Assembly: GCA_036971475.1 (NCBI GenBank)
Contig: JBAIZL010000006.1
Coordinates: forward strand, 139,900,231 to 139,964,230
Reading direction: 5' to 3'
DNA from: Prosapia bicincta
Lineage: Eukaryota > Arthropoda > Insecta > Hemiptera > Cercopidae
Length of the DNA: 64,000 nt
A program made the translations under genes and the position numbers. The notes beneath the pieces are model-generated. The model was not told the DNA's origin, ran no database searches, and saw only the letters and a program-made list of their open reading frames with translations. Positions 48,001 through 61,330 of this stretch are shown one piece after another. Position 1 is the first letter of the stretch. Each line of letters begins with the position of its first letter.

Positions 48001-51000
48001 TCAATTAGGCTTGTTCTTTACGAAGACATGAGAGATATCTACGAGTTATACCAGTATGTAGTGGAGCTAGTAGAGACACAATGACCGTCTAGAGTTGGGG
48101 CTGATGCTATATAATGGATTGAAGATATAACTGTTCTTTCCTCAATTAGGCTTGTTCTTTACGAAGACATGAGAGGTATCTATGAGTTATAATAGTATGC
48201 AGTGGCGCTACTAGGGACACAGTGGCCTTTTAGAGTCAGGCCTGAGGTTAAATAATGGATTGAAGAGCCAATTGTTCTTTCCTCAATTATTCTTGTTCTT
48301 TATCGAAGACATGAGAGGTATCTGACTTATACCAGTATGTAGTGGAGCTAGTAGGGACACAATGGCCGTCTAGAGTCACGACTGAGGCAAAATAATGGAT
48401 TGAAGATCCAACTGTTCTTTCCTCAATTATTCTTGTTCTTTACGAAGACATGAGAGCTATCTATGAGTTATACCAGTGGCGCTACTAGGGACACAGTGGC
48501 CTTCTAGAGTCAGGACTGAGGCTAAAAATGAATTGAAGATCCAACTGTTCTTTCCTCAATTAGGCTTGTTCTTTACGAAGACATGAGAGATATCTATGAG
48601 TTATACCAGTATGTAGTGGAGCTAGTAGGGACACAATGGCCGTCTAGAGTTGGGGCTGAGGCTAAATAATGGATTGAAGATCCAACTGTTCTTTCCTCAA
48701 TTAGGCTTGTTCTTTACGAAGACATGAGAGATATCTATGAGTTATACCAGTATGTAGTGGCGCTAGTAGACACAATGACCGTCTAGAGTTGGGACTGAGG
48801 ATAAATAATGGATTGAAGATCCAACTGTTCCTTCCTCAATTAGGCTTGTTCTTTACGAAGACATGAGAAGTACCTATGAGTTATACCAGTATGTAGTGGA
48901 GCTAGTAGGGACACAATGGCCGTCTAGAGTCAGGACTGAGGCTAAATAATGGATTGAAGATCCAGCTGTTCTTTCCTCAATTATTCTTGTTCTTTACGAA
49001 GACATGAGAGGTATCTATGAGTTATACCAGTATGTAGTGGAGCTAGTAGGGATACAATGGCCGTCTAGAGTCAGGACTGAGGCTAAATAATGGATTGAAG
49101 ATCCAACTGTTCTTTCCTCAATTAGGCTTGTTCTTTACGAAGACATGAGAGGTATCTATGAGTTATACCAGTATGTAGTGGAGCTAGTAGGGACACAATG
49201 GCCGTCTAGAGTCAGGACTGAGGCTAAATAATGGATTGAAGATCCAGCTGTTCTTTCCTCAATTATTCTTGTTCTTTACGAAGACATGAGAGGTATATAT
49301 GAGTTATACCAGTATGTAGTGGAGCTGGTAGGGACACAATGGCCGTCTAGAGTTGGGACTGAGGCTAAATAATGGATTGAAGATCCAACTGTTCCTTCCT
49401 CAATTAGGCTTGTTCTTTACGAAGACATGAGAAGTACCTATGAGTTATACCAGTATGCAGTGGCGCTACTAGGGACACAGTGGCCTTTTAGAGTCAGGCC
49501 TGAGGTTAAATAATGGATTGAAGAGCCAATTGTTCTTTCCTCAATTATTCTTGTTCTTTATCGAAGACATGAGAGGTATCTGACTTATACCAGTATGTAG
49601 TGGAGCTAGTAGGGACACAATGGCCGTCTAGAGTCACGACTGAGGCAAAATAATGGATTGAAGATCCAACTGTTCTTTCCTCAATTATTCTTGTTCTTTA
49701 CGAAGACATGAGAGCTATCTATGAGTTATACCAGTGGCGCTACTAGGGACACAGTGGCCTTCTAGAGTCAGGACTGAGGCTAAAAAATGAATTGAAGATC
49801 CAACTGTTCTTTCCTCAATTAGGCTTGTTCTTTACGAAGACATGAGAGATATCTATGAGTTATACCAGTATGTAGTGGCGCTAGTAGACACAATGACCGT
49901 CTAGAGTTGGGACTGAGGATAAATAATGGATTGAAGATCCAACTGTTCCTTCCTCAATTAGGCTTGTTCTTTACGAAGACATGAGAAGTACCTATGAGTT
50001 ATACCAGTATGTAGTGGAGCTAGTAGGGACACAATGGCCGTCTAGAGTCAGGACTGAGGCTAAATAATGGATTGAAGATCCAGCTGTTCTTTCCTCAATT
50101 ATTCTTGTTCTTTACGAAGACATGAGAGATATCTATGAGTTATACCAGTATGTAGTGGAGCTAGTAGAGACACAATGGCCGTCTAGAGTTGGGGCTGATG
50201 CTATATAATGGATTGAAGATCCAGCTGTTCTTTCCTCAATTATTCTTGTTCTTTACGAAGACATGAGAGATATCTATGGGTTACACCAGTATGTAGTGGA
50301 GCTAGTAGGGACACAATGGCCGTCTAGAGTCAGGACTGAGGCTAAATAATGGATTGAAGATCCAGCTGTTCTTTCCTCAATTATTCTTGTTCTTTACGAA
50401 GACATGAGAGATATCTATGAGTTATACCAGTATGTAGTGGAGCTAGTAGGGACACAGTGGCCTTCTAGAGTTGGGACTGAGGATAAATAATGGATTGAAG
50501 ATCCAACTGTTCCTTCCTCAATTAGGCTTGTTCTTTACGAAGACATGAGAAGTACCTATGAGTTATACCAGTATGTAGTGGAGATAGTAGGGACACAATG
50601 GCCGTCTAGAGTCAGGACTGAGGCTAAATAATGGATTGAAGATCCAGCTGTTCTTTCCTCAATTATTCTTGTTCTTTACGAAGACATGAGAGGTATCTAT
50701 GAGTTATACCAGTATGTAGTGGAGATAGTAGGGACACAATGGCCGTCTAGAGTCAGGACTGAGGCTAAATAATGGATTGAAGATACAACTGTTCTTTCCT
50801 CAATTAGGCTTGTTCTTTACGAAGACATGAGAGATATCTATGAGTTATACCAGTATGTAGTGGAGCTAGTAGACACAATGACCGTCTAGAGTTGGGACTG
50901 AGGCTAAATAATGGATTGAAGATCCAACTGTTCCTTCCTCAATTAGGCTTGTTCTTTACGAAGACATGAGAAGTACCTATGAGTTATACCAGTATGTAGT

Positions 51001-54000
51001 GGAGCTAGTAGGGACACAATGGCCGTCTAGAGTCAGGACTGAGGCTAAATAATGGATTGAAGATCCAACAGTTCTTTCCTCAATTAGGCTTGTTCTTTAC
51101 GAAGACATGAGAAGTATTTATGAGTTATACCAGTATGTAGTGGAGCTAGTAGGGACACAATGGCCGTCTAGAGTCAGGACTGAGGCTAAATAATGGATTG
51201 AAGATCCAACAGTTCTTTCCTCAATTAGGCTTGTTCTTTACGAAGACATGAGAAGTATTTATGAGTTATACCAGTATGTAGTGGAGCTAGTAGAGACACA
51301 ATGGCCGTCTAGAGTTGGGGCTGATGCTATATAATGGATTGAAGATATAACTGTTCTTTCCTCAATTAGGCTTGTTCTTTACGAAGACATGAGAGGTATC
51401 TATGAGTTATACCAGTATGCAGTGGCGCTACTAGGGACACAGTGGCCTTTTAGAGTCAGGCCTGAGGTTAAATAATGGATTGAAGAGCCAATTGTTCTTT
51501 CCTCAATTATTCTTGTTCTTTATCGAAGACATGGGAGGTATCTGACTTATACCAGTATGTAGTGGAGCTAGTAGGGACACAATGGCCGTCTAGAGTCACG
51601 ACTGAGGCAAAATAATGGATTGAAGATCCAACTGTTCTTTCCTCAATTATTCTTGTTCTTTACGAAGACATGAGAGCTATCTATGAGTTATACCAGTGGC
51701 GCTACTAGGAACACAGTGGCCTTCTAGAGTCAGGACTGAGGCTAAAAAATGAATTGAAGATCCAACTGTTCTTTCCTCAATTAGGCTTGTTCTTTACGAA
51801 GACATGAGAGATATCTATGAGTTATACCAGTATGTAGTGGAGCTAGTAGGGACACAATGGCCGTCTAGAGTCAGGACTGAGGCTAAATAATGGATTGAAG
51901 ATCCAACTGTTCTTTCCTCAATTAGGCTTGTTCTTTACGAAGACATGAGAGGTATTTATGAGTTATACCAGTATGTGTAGTGGAGCTAGTAGACACAATG
52001 ACCGTTTAGAGTTGGGACTGAGGCTAAATAATGGATTGAAAATATAACTGTTCTTTCCTCTATTAGGCTTGTTCTTTACGAAGACATGAGAGCTATCTAT
52101 GAGTTATACCAGTGGCGCTACTAGGGACACAGTGGCCTTCTAGAGTCAGGACTGAGGCTAAAAAATGGATTGAAGATCCAACTGTTCTTTCCTCAATTAG
52201 GCTTGTTCTTTACGAAGACATGAGAGATATCTATGAGTTATACCAGTATGTAGTGGAGCTGGTAGGGACACAATGGCCGTCTAGAGTCAGGACTGAGGCT
52301 AAATAATGGATTGAAGATCCAACTGTTCTTTCCTCAATTAGGCTTGTTCTTTACGAAGACATGAGAGATATCTATGAGTTATACCAGTATGTAGTGGAGC
52401 TAGTAGGGACACAATGGCCGTCTAGAGTTGGGACTGATGCTATATAATGGATTGAAGATCCAACTGTTCTTTCCTCAATTAGGCTTGTTCTTTACGAAGA
52501 CATAAGAGGTATCTATGAGTTATACCAGTATGTAGTAGAGCTAGTAGAGACACAATGGCCGTCTAGAGTTGGGGCTGAGGCTAAATAATGGATTGAAGAT
52601 CCAACTGTTCTTTCCTCAATTAGGCTTCTTCTTTACGAAGACATGAGAGGTATGTATGAGTTATACCAGTATGTAGTGGAGCTAGTAGAGACACAATGGC
52701 CGTCTACAGTTGGGACTGATGCTATATAATGGATTGAAGATATAACTGTTCTTTCCTCAATTAGGCTTGTTCTTTACGAAGACATGAGAGGTATGTATGA
52801 GTTATACCAGTATGTAGTGGAGCTAGTAGAGACACAATGGCCGTCTACAGTGGGACTGATGCTATATAATGGATTGAAGATATAACTGTTCTTTCCTCAA
52901 TTAGGCTTGTTCTTTACGAAGACATGAGAGGTATCTATGAGTTATACCAGTATGTAGTGGAGCTAGTAGAGACACAATGGCCGTCTAGAGTTGGGGCTGA
53001 TGCTATATAATGGATTGAAGATATAACTGTTCTTTCCTCAATTAGGCTTGTTCTTTACGAAGACATGAGAGGTATGTATGAGTTATACCAGTATGTAGTG
53101 GAGCTAGTAGAGACACAATGGCCGTCTACAGTTGGGACTGATGCTATATAATGGATTGAAGATATAACTGTTCTTTCCTCAATTAGGCTTGGTTTTTACG
53201 AAGACATGAGAGGTATCTATGAGTTATACCAGTATGTAGTGGAGCTAGTAGAGACACAATGGCCGTCTAGAGTTGGGGCTGATGCTATATAATGGATTGA
53301 AGATATAACTGTTCTTTCCTCAATTAGGCTTGTTCTTTACGAAGACATGAGAGGTATCTATGAGTTATACCAGTATGTAGTGGAGCTAGTAGAGACACAA
53401 TGGCCGTCTAGAGTTGGGACTGATGCTATATAATGGATTGAAGATATAACTGTTCTTTCCTCAATTAGGCTTGTTCTTTACGAAGACATGAGAGGTATCT
53501 ATGAGTTATACCAGTATGTAGTGGAGCTAGTAGAGACACAATGGCCGTCTAGAGTTGGGACTGATGCTATATAATGGATTGAAGATATAACTGTTCTTTC
53601 CTCAATTAGGCTTGTTCTTTACGAAGACATGAGAGGTATCTATGAGTTATACCAGTATGTAGTGGAGCTAGTAGAGACACAATGGCCGTCTAGAGTTGGG
53701 ACTGATGCTATATAATGGATTGAAGATATAACTGTTCTTTCTTCAATTAGGCGTGTTCTTTACGAAGACATGAGAGGTATCTATGAGTTATAACAGTATG
53801 TAGTGGAGCTAGTAGGGACACAATGGCCGTCTAGAGTTGGGACTGAGGCTAAATAATGGATTGAAGATACAACTGTTCTTTCCTCAATTAGGCTTGTTCA
53901 TTACGAAGACATGAGAGGTATCTGAGTTATACCAGTATGTAGTGGAGCTAGTAGAAACACAATGACCGTCTAGAGTCAGGACTGAGGCTAAATAATGGGT

Positions 54001-54152
54001 TGAAGAGCCAACTGTTCTTTCCTCAATTAGGCTTGTTCTCTATCGAAGACATGAGAGGGGTTTATGAGCTGTATTAATGTGTAGTAAACATCAGAGAAGG
54101 TAGCAGGAACTAAAGAAGAGACATTGTGGTCGTCCATAATTAGTATTACCAT
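45091..54152. repeat. 141-bp satellite array, about 64 copies
   Basis: The unit recurs every 141 bp (45,121 then 45,262) with blocks ATGGATTGAAGATCCAACTG, TTCTTTCCTCAATTAGGC, TTCTTTACGAAGACATGAGA, ATACCAGTATGTAGTGGAGC and ACACAATGGCCGTCTAGAG. Subtypes include loss of TATGTAG (CCAGTGGCGCTACTAGG), GTAGACACAATGACC, and TATAACTG versus CCAACTG. A rare cassette (TGCAGTGGCGC, TTTTAGAGTC, TATCGAAGAC, TCTGACTTAT) recurs at about 48,201, 49,459 and 51,421. The last copies (after about 53,870) are diverged, and the final one regains CTCTATCG and ACTAAAGAAGAGACATTGTG, features of the 162-bp family. Local ORFs (for example 52,112-52,306) are by-products. Confidence 0.96.
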
Positions 54153-54164
54153 ATAAGATAGTAA

Positions 54165-54476
54165 CAAACCATTATCTCTCTAATGTAGCTAGAGATCAAC
54201 TGCGCGACGACTGCTATTCGGGCTGTCATTTTGTCCCTCTACCGCCCACAAACATATCCGTCAATTTTAACTTGCCAAACATCTCACTCGAATGTGTCCC
54301 CAGGTTGGATAGTGAGAAAACATCATCTGTATAATGTAGCTAAATACCAAGTGAGCGAAGACTGATAGGCGGGCATCATTTTGTTTCTCTACCACCCACA
54401 GAAATAACGCAATATCTACCTATTTCAACTCGCCAAATATCTCACTCGCATGTGACCCCACGTTGGATAGTGAGGA
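54165..54476. repeat. Diverged two-copy direct repeat, about 151-bp unit
   Basis: Two copies start near AATGTAGCTA (54,182 and 54,333), share CATTTTGT, TCTCTACC, CCAC, CAAATATCTCACTCG-type blocks, and both end in GTTGGATAGTGAG. They differ at many positions. The dimer separates the 141-bp satellite from the 18-bp array and matches neither. Confidence 0.85.
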
Positions 54477-54477
54477 T

Positions 54478-55590
54478 AACTCATAAGGTGGTTACAACTC
54501 ATTAGGTGATTATACCTCATTAGGCAGTTATAATGTATTAGGTATTTACAACTCATTAAGTGATTATAACTCATTATGTGATTATAACTAATTAGGTGAT
54601 TATAACTCAGTACGTAGTTATACCTCATTAGGTGATTACAACTCCTTAGGTAATTATAACTGATTAGGTGATTACAACTCATTAGGTAATTATAACTCAT
54701 TAGGTAATTATAACTCATTAGGTGATTATAAGTCATTAGCTGATTACAACTCATTAGGTAATTATAACTAATTATGTGATTATAACTCATTAGGTAATTA
54801 TAACTCATTAGGTGATTATAACTCATTAGCTGATTACAACTCATTAGGTAATTACAACTAATTAGGTGATTACAACTCATTAGGTGATTATAACTCATTA
54901 AGTAGTTATAATTTATTAGGTATTTACAATTCATTAGGTGATTATAACTCATTAGGTGATTTATGACTCATTACGTGATTATAACTCATTTGGTCATTAT
55001 AAATAATTAGGTGGTTATACTTCATTAGGTGATTATAACTAATTAGCTGATTACAACTCATTAGGTAATTATAACTAATTAGGTGATTACAACTCATTAG
55101 GTGATTATAACTCATCAAGTCGTTATAATGTATTAGGTATTTACAACTCATTAAGTGATTTATGACTCATTAAGCGATAATAACTCATTTGGTCATTATA
55201 ACTAATTAGGTGATTATAACTAATTAGGTGGTTATAACTCATTAGGTGATTATAACTATTTAGGTAATTATAACTCATTAGGTGATTATAACTAATTAGG
55301 TGGATATAATTCATTAGGTGGTTATAACTGATTAGGTGATTATAACTCATTAGGTGATTATAACTCATTAGGTGATTATAACTAATTAGGTGATTGTAAC
55401 TGATTAGGTGATTATAACTAATTAGATGTTATAATTACTTAGGTTGTTATAACTGATTAGATGATTATAACTAATTAGGTGATTGTAACTCATTAGGTGA
55501 TTATAACTAATTATATGTTATAATTAATTAGGTGGTTATAACTCATTAGGTGATTATACGTAATTAGGTGGTTATAACTCATTAGATTAT
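54478..55590. repeat. 18-bp minisatellite, about 60 copies
   Basis: Consensus ATAACTCATTAGGTGATT, period 18. Because 18 is six codons, the minus strand reads as a repeated hexapeptide (Met-Ser-Tyr-Asn-His-Leu) in ORFs up to 175 codons. Stops and frame changes interrupt it, and no start context, signal or homology supports a gene. A larger block (GATTTATGACTCATTA plus neighbours) recurs about 200 bp apart near 54,957 and 55,157. Confidence 0.96.
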
Positions 55591-55810
55591 AACTCTACAC
55601 GAAACTAGGTAGGTAGCTGCAATGGGACGTTTTAGCAAATAGAAAATTGTTACGAGCGATTTTTCAACTTTTCCCTTGTAAATAATTTATACAATATAAT
55701 TAGTATATTGACATTATCAAGAGAATAGTTGGCGTAAAGACTAGTTGTTTTTAAACATTTAGTTTATTATAATAAATATACTCTTGAATTTGTAATGATC
55801 TTGTATTGTG

Positions 55811-55960
55811 TACGGTGATCCCTCGTTATTCGCGGAGGTTACGTTTCCCGAGCCAACTGTGTATGGAGGCTTACGATCCACATCAAAAATGTTAATATAA
55901 TTACAGCTATACTGTACCTTATAATACAGTATTTTTACGTACTACACAATTACATACATA
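55811..55960. mobile_element. Terminal fragment of a pogo/Tc1-type MITE (tentative)
   Basis: TACGGTGATCCCTCGTTATT followed by CGCGGAGGTTACGTTTCC resembles the TIR of a widespread class of small pogo/Tc1-like elements that begin with a 'gatccctcg..cgcgg..acgtt' pattern. The AT-rich interior with CAGCTATACTGTACC and ATAATACAGTATTTT also fits. A matching inverted end was not found downstream, so only one end seems present. The assignment rests on my recollection of the motif, not on a search. Confidence 0.35.
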
Positions 55961-56347
55961 TATTAAATGATTATATACGTTTTCCATTAATCCAAACACT
56001 AATATTCTATTAAATAAACGTGCGCTCACAAACACAGACACACGTATTCTTCATTGTTAAACACTATCCACTACATTTTTAAAGATCTAATTGTAGACAA
56101 ATAATCTAATAAACACTGTTAATTTGATTTTTTAAAATTTGCTATTCTACTTTTTGCGCGATTTTTTTTACTTTTTTACACACTTTTTTATATGGCATTG
56201 CGATAGTGCTTCTTCCAGTTCTCGATTAAATTTTAATACCCGTTCTAAAAAGGGGTCAATTTCAGTAACGGATGCGGATAACTGTTTCACTAAACATGCA
56301 GTTAAGCGACAAATTATAATGTCAACAGAAAGATAGAAATATACACA
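55961..56347. other. AT-rich spacer
   Basis: No gene recognised. It may include interior sequence of the truncated MITE to the left. A 65-codon ORF at 56,139-56,336 has no supporting features. Confidence 0.45.
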
Positions 56348-58284
<1,937 letters not shown>

Positions 58285-58299
58285 AACAGCTCGCGTTTG

Positions 58300-59345
58300 A
58301 AATGAAACAGCACTGTTTTCCTACTGTTCAACCCAATTAAAATTTAATGACAATTTCTTTCTTGCAGAACTAGATAGCCTACAGAATTCATCAACACGTA
58401 TCGCTTACGGCAGTCTTAATGAAACAGCACTGTTTTCCTACTGTTCAACCCAATTAAAATTGAATGACAATTTCTTTCTTGCAGAACTAGATAGCCTACA
58501 GAATTCATCAACACGTATCGCTTACGGCAGTCTTAATGAAACAGCACTGTTTTCCTACTGTTCAACCCAATTAAAATTGAATGACAATTTCTTTCTTGCA
58601 GAACTAGATAGCCTACAGAATTCATCAACACGTATCGCTTACGGCAGTCTAATGAAACAGCACAGTTTTCCTACTGTTTAACCCAATAAAATTTAATAAC
58701 TTAGTTTCTTTTCTTGCAAACTGGATAATCTACAGAATTCTCCAACACGTATCGCTTACGGCAGTCTAATGAAACAGCACAGTTTTCCTACTGTTTAACC
58801 CAATAAAATTTAATAACTTAGTTTCTTTTCTTGCAAACTGGATAATCTACAGAATTCTCCAACACGTATCGCTTACGGCAGTCTAATGAAACAGCACTGT
58901 TTTCCTACTGTTTGACCCAATTAAAATTTAATAACTGAATTTCTTTTCCTGCATAACTGTATAGCCTACAGAATTCTCCAACACATGTCGCTTACGGCAG
59001 TCTAATGAAACAGCACTGTTTTCCTACTGTTTGACCCAATTAAAATTTAATAACTTAATTTCTTTTCCTGCATAACTGTATAGCCTACAGAATTCTCCAA
59101 CACATGTCGCTTACGGCAGTCTAATGAAACAGCACTGTTTTCCTACTGTTTGACCCAATTAAAATTTAATAACTTAATTTCTTTTCCTGCATAACTGTAT
59201 AGCCTACAGAATTCTCCAACACATGTCGCTTACGGCAGTCTAATGAAACCGCGCTGTTTTCCTACAGTTTAACCCAATTAAAATTTAATACCTTAGTTTC
59301 TTTTCTTGCAGAACTGGATAGCCTACAGAATTCTCTAACACCTGT
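58300..59345. repeat. 117-119-bp tandem array, about 9 copies
   Basis: The marker CACTGTTTTCC recurs at 58,311, 58,428, 58,545, 58,661, 58,778, 58,895, 59,014, 59,133 and about 59,251. The first three copies are 117 bp and nearly identical; later ones are 117-119 bp and form pairs of like copies. Each unit includes a pyrimidine-rich tract ending in TTGCAG or TTGCA, a splice-acceptor-like sequence, then GATAGCCTACAGAATTC and CGCTTACGGCAGTCT. The 73-codon plus-strand ORF (58,460-58,681) is a two-copy translation. Confidence 0.94.
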
Positions 59346-60054
59346 GCACTAAAAGCATATGCGGCATTACAGGAGCAGTAGTGCCACTGAGCTCAGTATT
59401 TTAAAGTTAAGCTCAATAAATATTCCCACAGACTATATAAGCAATATTAAATACATTTTTTGCTTCTTTTAATTATAAATATATAAATCTAATAATAATT
59501 TGTGCAGGTTTATTAAACATTTCGCGGCATCGTGAGGACGCGAATTTATGTAAAGAAAGGCAGAAATGCTTTACGTCACGCAAGAAGGAGACGTCAAAAT
59601 CAACTGGCATTTTAAATATGAGTCCACATTTCGATGTGTCAGAGATCCAGTTCATTAAAACTTTAAACGAAAACTGAGCGTTTAACCATTTAGGGTGAAC
59701 GCACATTTTCACGTAAACACAACATGGAAAATGTGGAAATTACAGTAAATATCTTGTAGGGACCTGCTTCCCCCTACACTCTAGTAGACCTAATATCTAT
59801 AGGATGTTCCACAAGCTGCCACAGGGCATACCCTGTATAAAATGTAAACGAAACCATTTCGTATAAAGCTATAAATGTCAACTCCATACTATTGATGTGG
59901 TTTGCCAATCAGAATAGATATTTTCAAAAATAAACAGTACAAAATTTAAAGAAAATACATATAAAAAATACTATCAACAGAATAACTACTATCTTGCCTA
60001 AATAGAACCTGAAATAAATATGAAGTTTACAGAGTTGGAATAGGTTTGGCAGAT
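59346..60054. other. Unique AT-rich spacer
   Basis: No gene, RNA or tandem structure recognised. A 79-codon minus-strand ORF (59,473-59,712) has no recognised feature. Confidence 0.45.
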
Positions 60055-61330
60055 GGTGTTTACACAGTCCACAGTCTGGAAGGATAATAGTACAATAGGT
60101 CATGTCTAGGATGCAGTGACAGGGATCAGGTATAAAACCAGCTTCCGTATACTCAGCCTAACTATGGAACATAGCAATAGAATGGATCTTCCGAAAAAGG
60201 ATATGGGCATAAACTGGTCGAATTTGAGCAGATCAGTTACAGAAAAGCAATCTTTACAAGCAAGCTTTACAAAAAATAGATCTTGCCGGAATAGGATCTG
60301 ATTCAAGAGCTGGATCCAGTTCAAATGGTCCAAATACAGAATCGGCTTCTGTATACACAGTACAAAGATGCGAGGATAAAATTTGAATAGGATCTGAGTC
60401 ACGAACAAGATCCAGTATGACTAGATCAGATACGGAAACGGTTTCTGTATACACAGCCTGACAATGGAGGATAACAAGAGAAAATATGTTGCCAAAATAG
60501 AGTCAATCACGAATTGGATCCATTTTGATTAGATAGGATGCAGAACCAGCTACTGTATACACAGTCCAAAGATCTGAGGATAAAAATTAGAATGGATCTT
60601 ATTAAATTGGATTTCAGAAATAAACTGGATCCAGTGTCCCTAGATCAGATACAGAATCAACTTCTGTGTACACAGCATTTTTCTGAAATAGGATCTGTAT
60701 CACGAACTGGATGTAATTATAAACAGGTCAAATAAAGAGCGAGCTTCTGTATACACAGCATAAATTTGGATTATAACATTAGAACGGATCTTCCAAAATG
60801 GGATTTGAGACACAAGTTGGATACAGTTTTAGTAAATCAGATACACAACCAGCTTCTTTATACACAGCTGAAGGGAGGATACACACAACTGTCTGCAATA
60901 GGATTTGAAAAAAGAACTGGATCCAGCTTAAGTAGAACATGAGTCACTAACTGGATGCAGTTACATGAAACAGGCATAAAACCAGTTCTGTATATTCAGC
61001 CTAACTCCGGTAGGGTATGTGTAGTTGTTATGCATCCATCCAAGAAGAAAGGATCTTTTGAAATAGGATCTGATACACGAAATGGATCCAGTTTAAGTAG
61101 GCCAGACACAGAGCCAGCTTCTATATACGCAGCATAAATATTGGAGGGATAATAATAGAATGGATCTTCCTCAATAGGTTATGAGTTACGAATTGGATCC
61201 AGTTTAAGCACATCAGGCATAGAACTCGTTTCTGCGTACACAGCATAAATATGTGAGGATAAAGAATGGGATTAGAGCGGATTTAGCCGAAATATGATCT
61301 GATATTTCAATTGGATCCAGTTGACATTAA
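60055..61330. repeat. Highly diverged ~108-bp tandem array, about 11 copies
   Basis: A loose unit repeats as AGAATGGATCTT, then GAAATAGGATCTGA, CACGAACTGGATCCAGTT, AAGTAGATCAGATACAGAAC, and CAGCTTCTGTATACACAGC. GGATCCAGTT-like cores recur roughly every 95-120 bp, and copies differ by many substitutions and indels. This is a relic array no longer being homogenised. Short ORFs here are translations of it. Confidence 0.88.

Noticed and set aside
54425..55368. Hexapeptide-repeat ORFs on the minus strand
   Set aside because: Direct consequence of an 18-bp period, interrupted by stops and frame shifts between blocks.
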